From Methanosphaera sp. (lineage in GTDB: Archaea > Methanobacteriota > Methanobacteria > Methanobacteriales > Methanobacteriaceae), in assembly GCA_021199865.1 (NCBI GenBank), contig JAJQHG010000101.1, forward strand, positions 1 to 7,154: a stretch of 7,154 nucleotides of DNA. Direction: 5' to 3'. A model generated the notes under the pieces. The model was not told where the DNA came from. It searched no databases and saw only the letters and a list, made by a program, of their open reading frames with translations. Below are positions 1 through 5,680 of the stretch, one piece after another (position 1 is the first letter of the stretch; the number at the start of each line of letters is the position of its first letter). Both the position numbers and the translations under genes were made by a program.

Positions 1-34
1 TTATATAATCTTTTTATATTATTTGTTACATATA

Positions 35-68
35 TTATATAATATACAAAAATATTAATAATATAAAA
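35..68 (+). promoter_or_regulatory. Candidate promoter of the UPF0147 gene
   Basis: Two TATA-like stretches lie upstream of the gene, one around 35-46 and a better-placed TATAAAA at 62-68. The second would put transcription start near position 90 and leave a leader of about 35 nt. The whole 1-124 stretch is extremely AT-rich, so TATA-like strings are expected by chance and the exact box is uncertain. No gene is visible in 1-109. Confidence 0.35.
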
Positions 69-111
69 TTTTTCATTTTAATAATTACTTAGTTTTCAAT
101 TTTAATTTTAT

Positions 112-117
112 GAGGAG
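112..117 (+). promoter_or_regulatory. Ribosome binding site that fixes the UPF0147 start
   Basis: GAGGAG at 112-117 lies 7 nt before the ATG at 125. An in-frame ATG at 110 overlaps this site and has no Shine-Dalgarno of its own, so the extra five residues (MRSGS) are almost certainly not translated. Confidence 0.75.
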
Positions 118-124
118 TGGTAGT

Positions 125-388
125 ATGAGCGAAAATAATAATGAACAAATATTTAATAATTGTACAGAAATCCTTTCACAAATAATTAATGATACAAGTG
201 TTCCACGTAACATAAGAAAAGCAGCAGAAGATTCTATAACATACTTAGAAAAGGATGAAGATCCAACATTAAAGGCAAGTACAGTTATATCCATATTAGA
301 TGATATTAGTAATGATCCAAACATACCTATACAGGCAAGAATTCTTGTTTGGAACATTTTAAGTGAATTAGAATCAGTTAAAGATTAA
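125..388 (+). CDS. UPF0147 family protein (small archaeal helical protein, function unknown)
   Basis: This gene encodes 87 residues, the usual size for UPF0147, a family found only in archaea and without an assigned function. The family look is seen in the segment around residues 20-45, where 'SVPRNIRKAAEDS' is followed by a charged stretch and 'DPTLKASTVISILDDIS'. A second 'DPNIPIQARILVWNILSELE' block follows at about residues 63-82. The alternating pattern of hydrophobic and charged residues indicates an all-helical protein without membrane segments or a signal peptide, so it should be cytosolic. The DxxVP/DPNIP-type turns before helices recur twice, suggesting an internal helical repeat. 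The start at 125 is chosen over 110 because the Shine-Dalgarno site sits between them. Its last 11 bases, including the stop codon, overlap antisense with the end of the aldolase gene. The family assignment is from sequence recognition and no function can be given. Confidence 0.85.
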   Translation: MSENNNEQIFNNCTEILSQIINDTSVPRNIRKAAEDSITYLEKDEDPTLKASTVISILDDISNDPNIPIQARILVWNILSELESVKD

Positions 389-956
389 GTGTATGAGTAA
401 TATATTGTGTTTTAGCTATATCTTCTATATATTCAGATAGAAGAGTAGCTTCACTAATATCCTTACCAACACATATAACACCATGATCCTCTAATAAAAT
501 AGCATCCTCATTTTCTAGAGCTTCACTAGCATGTGTAGCTAACTGTTTACTACCAGGTGTATAATAACTAACTCTTGGAATATATTCACTAGTTATCTTA
601 CCAAAACCTTCAAGTCTACAAAGCTCTCTTTTACTAAATGCAAAACCAGTAGCATATGGAGAGTGAACATGTACAATAGAATTAACATCACTTCTTTTAT
701 CATATACACTAGTATGAAGACTAGTTTCCATTGATGGAACTTTATCATCAATAGATGAATAACTTTGATCACTAAGATTTAACTTAATTATATCATCATA
801 TTTAAGAGTCTTAAAATCAGTACCTGAAGCTGTAATATACACATATTCTCTTGATTTATCAATTATACTAATATTTCCAGACTTAGCAATACTCATATTT
901 CTATCATATAAATAATGAGCACATTTAACAATTTCTTCAATAATCTTATTATCCAT
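378..956 (-). CDS. Class II aldolase, fuculose-1-phosphate aldolase-like
   Basis: This is a 192-residue zinc-dependent class II aldolase of the FucA/AraD (aldolase_II) family. The motifs are complete: GNIS at residues 27-30 (phosphate-binding loop), TASGTD at 42-47, the catalytic acid E77 in 'PSMETSLH', zinc ligands H96 and H98 in 'HVHSPYAT', and the third ligand H158 in 'EDHG'. The length matches the short archaeal forms. Such enzymes cleave fuculose 1-phosphate to dihydroxyacetone phosphate and lactaldehyde. In Methanocaldococcus a homolog has been linked to lactaldehyde and lactate supply for coenzyme F420, and a similar role here is inference. The ORF can be extended to an ATG at 974, but GAGGGA at 961-966 lies just before the ATG at 956, so the start is set there. 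That leaves a 10-nt gap after the polB stop and implies co-transcription with polB. Its 3' end overlaps the UPF0147 gene by 11 bp. Confidence 0.88.
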   Translation of the reverse strand: MDNKIIEEIVKCAHYLYDRNMSIAKSGNISIIDKSREYVYITASGTDFKTLKYDDIIKLNLSDQSYSSIDDKVPSMETSLHTSVYDKRSDVNSIVHVHSPYATGFAFSKRELCRLEGFGKITSEYIPRVSYYTPGSKQLATHASEALENEDAILLEDHGVICVGKDISEATLLSEYIEDIAKTQYITHTLNL

Positions 957-960
957 AATA

Positions 961-966
961 TCCCTC
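961..966 (-). promoter_or_regulatory. Ribosome binding site that fixes the aldolase start
   Basis: On the minus strand GAGGGA is followed by TATT and the ATG at 956-954. An alternative upstream ATG at 974-972 would place this site inside the coding region and would overlap the end of polB by 8 bp. The internal ATG is therefore preferred. Confidence 0.65.
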
Positions 967-2436
967 TTAATCATCAGTAAAGTCTAATATCTGTAATGTT
1001 CCCTTATTTAGTACAGGAACTTGTCCATATGTTGGTGTAATATTATATATCTTTTGGAATTCTGTTTGTTTCTGGAATGTACCAGAATTAAGTAAATGTA
1101 TACCCTTATATTTTACATGTGAATTTATATGAACGTGTCCTGTATGAAGCACATCTGGTACTTGATCAATAACCATATAATCCTCAAATTCACTTGCAAG
1201 TGATGTTCTTTCACCATAAATTGGTGCTAAATGACGTTTTTCTAATAGTAATCTCATAATTTTATCAGTATCAGCATGAGTATAATTTAGAGCCATAACA
1301 ATATCATCAAAGCTACGTCCATGATAAACTTCTACTAATATATTATCAAGGTTCACTAATGATGGATTACTTACCATTTCAATATTTTTCTGTTTACATA
1401 GACTCTTAGCATAATCCTCTGTAATAGCAGGCTGTGGTTCTGCTAGACGTGTAGCATCATGGTTTCCTGGAGATAATATAATAGGTATATCTGTAATATC
1501 ACCTAATAGTCTTGCTGCCTCTTCATATTGTTCATATATATCCTTGATTTTTAGTTCATTTTCCTGGTTTGGATATATACCTATTCCATCAACAAGATCT
1601 CCACCAATAACAAGATACTTAACACTATTAGCTATATCCTGTTTAGATTCATCACCCTGATTACCATTAATCCACTTAATAAAACGATTAAATGAATCTT
1701 CATCAAATTGTTTACTACCAATATGTATATCTGAAATAAATACTATTGAGAAATCCATTTCTTTATCAATAATTTTTTGTCTTTGAATTCCAGGATATAC
1801 AATTTCATCAGCTCTTATCAGATCACCATTACTACTACCACTTACACCTATAACTTCATCCTTTAGTATTGTCTGAGTATTATTATAAACATTCTCATTA
1901 TCCTTTAAGACTAATACAGTGTTTTTTCCTGTTGGATCTTCTATTTCTATTATCTTATGACCATTCTTCGTAGTACTAATACTGTTTACTATACCAATAG
2001 CATGTAAATTATCAATATTTGTCTTAGTAGTTTTTAGATCATTAATCTTTGAGAACTCAGGGTTTTGTTGTATTATACTTCTAAGCTTTTCATATCTACT
2101 ATTAAAATATTTATTTAAATCATTAATATTTCCATCAGTATATGATTTATTTGTTGTATTAAGTAAGACTTCATATGACATATCCATATTTTCCCTGATT
2201 TTCTTGGTCTCAGGGTTCTCTATGATTGATTCATAGATCTTATTTCTTTCATGTTCCTGGTAATTTCTTATAGTCTTAGTAGTTATAATATATTGGTCAT
2301 CTTCATTCTCCTCAAGATATTCTATTAACTCATTAATTAAGTAATCATAATCTTCATTACTCTTTATTTCCCTATATGCATTATTATTCAGTAATATATC
2401 TGCTTCCTGAAATTTCTTTATAATATCTTGAGACAT
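967..2436 (-). CDS. polB: DNA polymerase D (Pol II) small subunit DP1, 3'-5' exonuclease
   Basis: This 489-residue protein is the proofreading subunit of the euryarchaeal replicative polymerase PolD; the large catalytic subunit DP2 is not in this window. Residues 1-45 form a helical N-terminal domain as in DP1 and eukaryotic B-subunits, and a charged, Asn-rich linker follows to about residue 145. An OB-fold spans about 146-215, with 'IEIEDPTGKNTVLVLKD' in its core. From residue 230 comes the Mre11-like calcineurin phosphoesterase domain with every metal-binding motif intact: D236 and H238 in 'FISDIHIGS', D280 in 'VIGGDLVDG', GNHD at 324-327, H372 in 'EVYHGRS', and GHVH at 433-436. An active nuclease is therefore expected. 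The length is at the short end for DP1, mainly because of the linker. The ATG at 2436 follows AGGAAGGT about 10 nt upstream. It is first in an apparent operon with the aldolase and is divergent from the surface-protein gene. Confidence 0.95.
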   Translation of the reverse strand: MSQDIIKKFQEADILLNNNAYREIKSNEDYDYLINELIEYLEENEDDQYIITTKTIRNYQEHERNKIYESIIENPETKKIRENMDMSYEVLLNTTNKSYTDGNINDLNKYFNSRYEKLRSIIQQNPEFSKINDLKTTKTNIDNLHAIGIVNSISTTKNGHKIIEIEDPTGKNTVLVLKDNENVYNNTQTILKDEVIGVSGSSNGDLIRADEIVYPGIQRQKIIDKEMDFSIVFISDIHIGSKQFDEDSFNRFIKWINGNQGDESKQDIANSVKYLVIGGDLVDGIGIYPNQENELKIKDIYEQYEEAARLLGDITDIPIILSPGNHDATRLAEPQPAITEDYAKSLCKQKNIEMVSNPSLVNLDNILVEVYHGRSFDDIVMALNYTHADTDKIMRLLLEKRHLAPIYGERTSLASEFEDYMVIDQVPDVLHTGHVHINSHVKYKGIHLLNSGTFQKQTEFQKIYNITPTYGQVPVLNKGTLQILDFTDD

Positions 2437-2483
2437 ATAATCAACTACCTTCCTAATTCTATATATTAATTATATCATTTTCT

Positions 2484-2502
2484 AATTAATATAATATATT
2501 TT
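2484..2502 (-). promoter_or_regulatory. Candidate polB promoter
   Basis: On the minus strand an A-run leads into AATATATTAT (2500-2491), a TATA-like box that would place transcription start near 2470 and give a leader of about 35 nt before the polB ATG. The assignment rests on position only, because the spacer is nearly all A and T. Confidence 0.35.
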
Positions 2503-2522
2503 TTAACTAAAAAAACTAATAC

Positions 2523-2530
2523 TATAAATA
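2523..2530 (+). promoter_or_regulatory. Candidate promoter of the surface-protein gene
   Basis: TATAAATA at 2523-2530 is a good archaeal TATA-box match. It would start transcription near 2550, about 20 nt before the ATG at 2571. A strong Shine-Dalgarno, AGGTGA at 2562-2567, follows and matches the archaeal 16S 3' end. Confidence 0.5.
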
Positions 2531-2570
2531 ATAAAACTATAAACAATTAACATTTTATGGTAGGTGAATT

Positions 2571-3197
2571 ATGCCAAGAATTTTAAGAGTAATACTTTTT
2601 ATTGTAGCTATCCTTGTAGTTTTTGAGGTAGGATTATTTGCTTCATATGCATTAATTTCACCATCAACAACAGATCCTGGTGAAATAATATCCACACAAA
2701 TAGAAGATGTTACAGACTTTGTGGAATCATTATTTGGTGAGACAGAATTAAATAGTCAGGATTCATTAAACATTACAAATGAAGAAGAAGTAGGATTAAT
2801 GTTAAATAATCTAACAAATCTTAGTGTTGATATATCATCGCTCTCAGCTAAAGTATCTACTAGTGATACAGGTAATCAAACTGTAACTATTACTGCTACA
2901 GCATCAGGTGATGTTCAATCATCAACAGATAGTGGAATACAGATTCTTACAGGACAAAGATATAGTATCACAGCAACAGCTACTGGTGAAGTATATTCAA
3001 CTGGACGTGTAGAAATTGATGTAGATACAATTCAAGTAACTGAACAAATTGTATTATATAACCAGAATAACACTACAAACATTAATAACAGTTCTATTGA
3101 TAACTTGGTTAATTATACACAAAATACTTCTTCACAAAATAATACTACTGTAGCAACTAATACTCAAAGTAATACAAGTTCTAGAGCAAGAGCATAA
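2571..3197 (+). CDS. Membrane-anchored secreted protein with sequon-rich Asn/Thr/Ser tail, function unknown
   Basis: This is a 208-residue protein I do not recognise as a named family. Residues 1-6 carry two arginines, and a hydrophobic segment at about 7-29 follows, giving an N-terminal signal anchor with the rest outside the cell. E19 inside the hydrophobic stretch is unusual for a membrane segment. Residues 30-85 are acidic and Ser/Thr-rich. About 86-165 alternate Val/Ile with Thr/Ser in short strands ('VTITATASGDV', 'YSITATATGEV', 'VEIDVDTIQV'), suggesting a small beta-sandwich-like ectodomain. From 166 to the end the chain is low-complexity Asn/Thr/Ser/Gln and ends in SRARA. I count 13 N-X-S/T sequons (N67, N80, N83, N102, N166, N167, N172, N173, N181, N185, N190, N191, N201), nine of them in the last 43 residues. 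There is no cell-wall sorting signal or C-terminal membrane segment. The start is supported by AGGTGA just upstream. It stands alone between polB and cobJ with its own promoter and terminator. Confidence 0.75.
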   Translation: MPRILRVILFIVAILVVFEVGLFASYALISPSTTDPGEIISTQIEDVTDFVESLFGETELNSQDSLNITNEEEVGLMLNNLTNLSVDISSLSAKVSTSDTGNQTVTITATASGDVQSSTDSGIQILTGQRYSITATATGEVYSTGRVEIDVDTIQVTEQIVLYNQNNTTNINNSSIDNLVNYTQNTSSQNNTTVATNTQSNTSSRARA

Positions 3198-3222
3198 TTG
3201 GACTCTAATGTTCTTATTTAAC

Positions 3223-3230
3223 TTTTTTTT
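3223..3230 (+). terminator. Oligo-T terminator after the surface-protein gene
   Basis: A run of eight T at 3223-3230, about 25 nt after the stop codon, with more T-rich sequence behind it and no hairpin, fits the intrinsic oligo-U terminators of archaea. The spacer 3198-3441 otherwise contains only AT-rich sequence and the cobJ promoter region; I see no small gene in it. Confidence 0.55.
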
Positions 3231-3350
3231 AATTATTTTATTATTTTATAAACTATTTTTAAGCTTAAAATATTATTATAACATACATACTTTTTATTTA
3301 AATATAATAAGATATAAAATCATTTTATTTTGAATAATGTATCAACTAAT

Positions 3351-3362
3351 AATATATAATAT
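3351..3362 (+). promoter_or_regulatory. cobJ: Candidate cobJ promoter
   Basis: AATATATAATAT at 3351-3362 is TATA-like and would start transcription near 3380, giving a leader of about 60 nt. Other AT-rich strings at 3390-3415 could also serve. I see no conserved cobalamin-riboswitch-like structure in the leader. Confidence 0.3.
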
Positions 3363-3428
3363 TAATTATACATAGTAGATTAAGATAAAATTATAACAAT
3401 TATTTAATTATAATTTAATGATGATAAT

Positions 3429-3434
3429 AAGGGG
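3429..3434 (+). promoter_or_regulatory. cobJ: Ribosome binding site that fixes the cobJ start
   Basis: AAGGGG at 3429-3434 lies 7 nt before the ATG at 3442. In-frame ATGs at 3418 and 3421 lie upstream of this site and lack a Shine-Dalgarno. The reading from 3442 also begins directly with the family's first strand, 'MISLIGIG'. Confidence 0.75.
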
Positions 3435-3441
3435 TTTTATT

Positions 3442-4539
3442 ATGATTAGTTTAATAGGAATAGGTTCTAAACGTGAACATATAACACTAAAAGCAGTAGA
3501 TAAAATAAAAGAAGCTGATGTAATAATAGCATACTATCCATACCTAGAACACATCGAAGACTTATTAGAGGGAAAAGAAGTACTAAGACGTGGTATGGGT
3601 GATGAGATGGAGCGAGTAGAACTAGCAATAGAAAAAGAGAAAGAGGGAAATAATGTTGCTATAATAAGTTCTGGTGATCCAGGAATATATGGAATGGCTA
3701 ATGTATACTTCCAAATAATAGATAAGTACACAGACCTGGAGTTTGAAGTAATACCTGGAGTAACAGCAGCAACATATTCTGCTAGTGCACTTGGAGCACC
3801 ACTACATGACATGGCAATAATAAGCTTATCTAATCTACTTACACCACTAGAAGAAATTGAGAGAAAAATAAAGTATGCTGCAATTGCTGATCTAGTAATA
3901 GCATTTTATAATCCTAAGAGTAAGACTCGAACAGAACCATTTGAGAGAGCCTGTGAAATATTAGTTGAGAATAGAAACCCTGAAACACCTGTAGGTATTG
4001 TTAAGACTGAAGGAACAGAAACTATTACACATATATGTAAGCTTGGCCAACTAAAAGATCAGGATATTCATATGTCAACAACAATTATAGTTGGAAACTC
4101 CATGACATATGTTAAGAAGGGACACATGATTACACCACGCGGATATAAGATGAATGCAAAATTACCTGAACAGACAGAGGAATTTTATGAAAGATTCTTC
4201 AATGGTGATATACAGGAAGGACGTAATCTTGAGTGTGAATACTTCCCATGTCATGATGGTCAGGAAAGCTGTACCTTCTGTTACTGTCCATTCTATCCAT
4301 GTGCTGATGGATCAACTGGTGGTAACTGGATCACAGATAAGAATGTGTGGAATTGTAAGGATTGTAACTGGGTACATAAACAGGAAGTTGTTGATGAAAT
4401 CCTAGACTATGTTAAGGATAATATCAAGTCAATGGATGATTTTGATAAAAAGAAGAAGGACTTATTAAAACTTAGAAGAGCAACAATATACAAGACAAGA
4501 GATCTTGATTTTAATCGTAATTATGATTTAGATAATTAA
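3442..4539 (+). CDS. cobJ: Precorrin-3B/cobalt-factor III C17-methyltransferase with C-terminal cysteine-rich domain
   Basis: This 365-residue protein is CobJ/CbiH, which methylates C17 and contracts the ring to the corrin size during corrinoid synthesis, using S-adenosylmethionine. Residues 1-240 are a tetrapyrrole methylase: 'LIGIGSK' at 4-10, 'SSGDPGIYGMA' at 76-86, 'PGVTAATYSASALGAPLHD' at 105-123, 'IAFYNPKSK' at 153-161, and 'IIVGNS' at 215-220. The usual family length is about 240-260, so roughly 120 residues are extra. These begin with a linker (241-263) and a compact cysteine-rich domain at 265-312 with eight cysteines (C265, C270, C277, C280, C282, C287, C305, C308), including 'CTFCYCPFYPC'. 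This resembles the 'cysteine-rich small domain' family often linked to cobalamin genes. A charged helical tail (313-365) ends the protein. A metal or Fe-S centre is likely, though which one cannot be told. In a methanogen the product serves methyl-transfer corrinoids. It is a monocistronic gene with its own promoter and terminator. Confidence 0.9.
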   Translation: MISLIGIGSKREHITLKAVDKIKEADVIIAYYPYLEHIEDLLEGKEVLRRGMGDEMERVELAIEKEKEGNNVAIISSGDPGIYGMANVYFQIIDKYTDLEFEVIPGVTAATYSASALGAPLHDMAIISLSNLLTPLEEIERKIKYAAIADLVIAFYNPKSKTRTEPFERACEILVENRNPETPVGIVKTEGTETITHICKLGQLKDQDIHMSTTIIVGNSMTYVKKGHMITPRGYKMNAKLPEQTEEFYERFFNGDIQEGRNLECEYFPCHDGQESCTFCYCPFYPCADGSTGGNWITDKNVWNCKDCNWVHKQEVVDEILDYVKDNIKSMDDFDKKKKDLLKLRRATIYKTRDLDFNRNYDLDN

Positions 4540-4576
4540 GTTTAAATCTTAATTATATACAACTTTTTATATACAC

Positions 4577-4584
4577 TTTTTTTT
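4577..4584 (+). terminator. Oligo-T terminator after cobJ
   Basis: Eight T at 4577-4584, about 38 nt past the cobJ stop and followed by further T-rich sequence without a hairpin, fit an archaeal intrinsic terminator. Confidence 0.5.
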
Positions 4585-4691
4585 ATTTTATTAATATTTG
4601 ATATATGATATTTGGTATACAATATATAGATTTATACTATTTTTATTATTCAATTTGACATATATTAATGATTGTTTAATAAAATTTTTAC

Positions 4692-4706
4692 ACTTGCAAT
4701 GCACGT
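4692..4706. repeat. Imperfect 15-bp palindrome in the cobJ/dapF spacer
   Basis: ACTTGCAATGCACGT at 4692-4706 is an inverted repeat around A4699, with six of seven base pairs matching (consensus ACnTGCAnTGCAnGT). It is the only GC-containing patch in an otherwise nearly pure AT spacer (4540-4801), and seven T follow at 4708-4714. It lies between two convergent genes, where an operator is not expected. It could be a protein-binding site, the 3' end of a small RNA, or chance. I see no convincing ORF in the spacer: the ATG at 4699 opens only about 22 codons and has no ribosome binding site. Confidence 0.35.
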
Positions 4707-4746
4707 CTTTTTTTCAATAAAATACAGAAATAATTATAAAATTTAT

Positions 4747-4776
4747 AAAAAAAATAATAAAAATTAGTGAAAAAAA
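4747..4776 (-). terminator. Oligo-T terminators of the lysA-dapF operon
   Basis: Read on the minus strand, T7 (4776-4770) and T8 (4754-4747) follow the dapF stop after about 25 and 47 nt. Tandem oligo-T tracts of this kind are typical archaeal terminators. Confidence 0.5.
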
Positions 4777-4801
4777 TAGAAAATTTATAATTCTATACTA
4801 C

Positions 4802-5680
4802 TTATAACTCTACACTAATTTTAGCCTCATATACAGTGACAGCCTCACCTTCCATGGTAGCAGTTAGGTAATCATCATGATCTGTTACTTTAATAACTAG
4901 GTCACCACCAGAAAGATGAGCTAGAACCTCATTATCTAATACATCTGTATAATTACCTATTAATACACAACTAGTTGTACCTGTACCACAAGCATATGTG
5001 AATCCTGCACCACGCTCCCATGTTAATATATCAATTTCACCACGTGATAATATATTAACAAAGTGTACATTAACCTTCTCGGGGAATGCTTCATGAGTCT
5101 CAAGTAGTGGACCATAATAATCTAGATCTATATCCTCAATATTAGTATTAGTAAAGCATACTGCATGTGGATTACCAACACTAACAGCACTCATAATAAT
5201 ATCCTCATTTTCTAGTGGAACTTTCTCATTAATAAATTCCTCACTGTTACCACTAGGAGCAATTGCTGGTATATCCTCTGGTTTAAAGAATCCCTTACCC
5301 ATATCAATTGATATACTCTTTACAACATCATCTTCAACTGTTAGTCTTGCTTGCTTAATATCTTCCATAGTCTCTATTTGCATGGTTTCTTTCTTTACGA
5401 TATTATTGTCATAGACATATTTTGCTAGACATCTAATACCATTACCACACATTTGTGCTTCACTACCATCACTATTAAATATTCTAAATTTTACATCAGC
5501 AACACTAGATTCACATGCAAATATTACACCATCACTACCTACACTAAATCTACGTGTACATAATGAGTCACTAATACTGTTTTTTGATTCTTCTGGTATT
5601 ACTTCACCATCAGTTTCATTAATTACAATATAATCATTTCCAAGTGCATGCATTTTAGTAAATTCTATTTCCTTAATCAT
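4802..5680 (-). CDS. dapF: Diaminopimelate epimerase
   Basis: DapF converts LL-diaminopimelate to the meso form, the second-to-last step of lysine synthesis by the diaminopimelate route, and is cytosolic. The protein has 292 residues, normal to slightly long for the family. It shows the two mirrored halves with one catalytic cysteine each: C78 in 'QMCGNGIRC' and C231 in 'YACGTGTTS'. Other family marks are 'KMHALGNDYIV' at 9-19, 'RRFSVGSDG' at 43-51, 'SVGNPHAV' at 167-174, 'EKVNVHFV' at 201-208 and 'WERGAGFT' at 221-228. All active-site residues I can check are present. The ATG at 5680 overlaps the lysA stop as ATGA (4 nt), with AAGGTT upstream as a modest Shine-Dalgarno, so translation is probably coupled to lysA. 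In Methanobacteriales lysine is also a component of the pseudomurein cell wall, so the operon may feed both protein and wall synthesis (inference). Confidence 0.96.
   Translation of the reverse strand: MIKEIEFTKMHALGNDYIVINETDGEVIPEESKNSISDSLCTRRFSVGSDGVIFACESSVADVKFRIFNSDGSEAQMCGNGIRCLAKYVYDNNIVKKETMQIETMEDIKQARLTVEDDVVKSISIDMGKGFFKPEDIPAIAPSGNSEEFINEKVPLENEDIIMSAVSVGNPHAVCFTNTNIEDIDLDYYGPLLETHEAFPEKVNVHFVNILSRGEIDILTWERGAGFTYACGTGTTSCVLIGNYTDVLDNEVLAHLSGGDLVIKVTDHDDYLTATMEGEAVTVYEAKISVEL

Noticed and set aside
2..15. TATATAATCTTTTT at the window start also occurs on the minus strand in the lysA promoter region
   Set aside because: The match is almost all A and T in spacers of the same composition, so a chance match is likely. 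It shows no further similarity on either side.
2571..2660. Type IV pilin-like N-terminus of the surface protein, because of a glutamate in the hydrophobic segment
   Set aside because: There is no charged leader ending in a G/A-type peptidase site just before the hydrophobic stretch, and the glutamate is at residue 19 instead of near the start of the helix. A plain signal anchor fits better.
3198..3441. Possible cobalamin riboswitch or small RNA before cobJ
   Set aside because: I found no GC-containing stems or conserved box. The stretch is nearly pure A/T, with only a terminator and TATA-like sequence.
4699..4767. Short ORF of about 22 codons in the cobJ/dapF spacer
   Set aside because: It has no ribosome binding site, and its content is only Lys/Asn/Tyr/Ile codons as expected from random AT-rich sequence.
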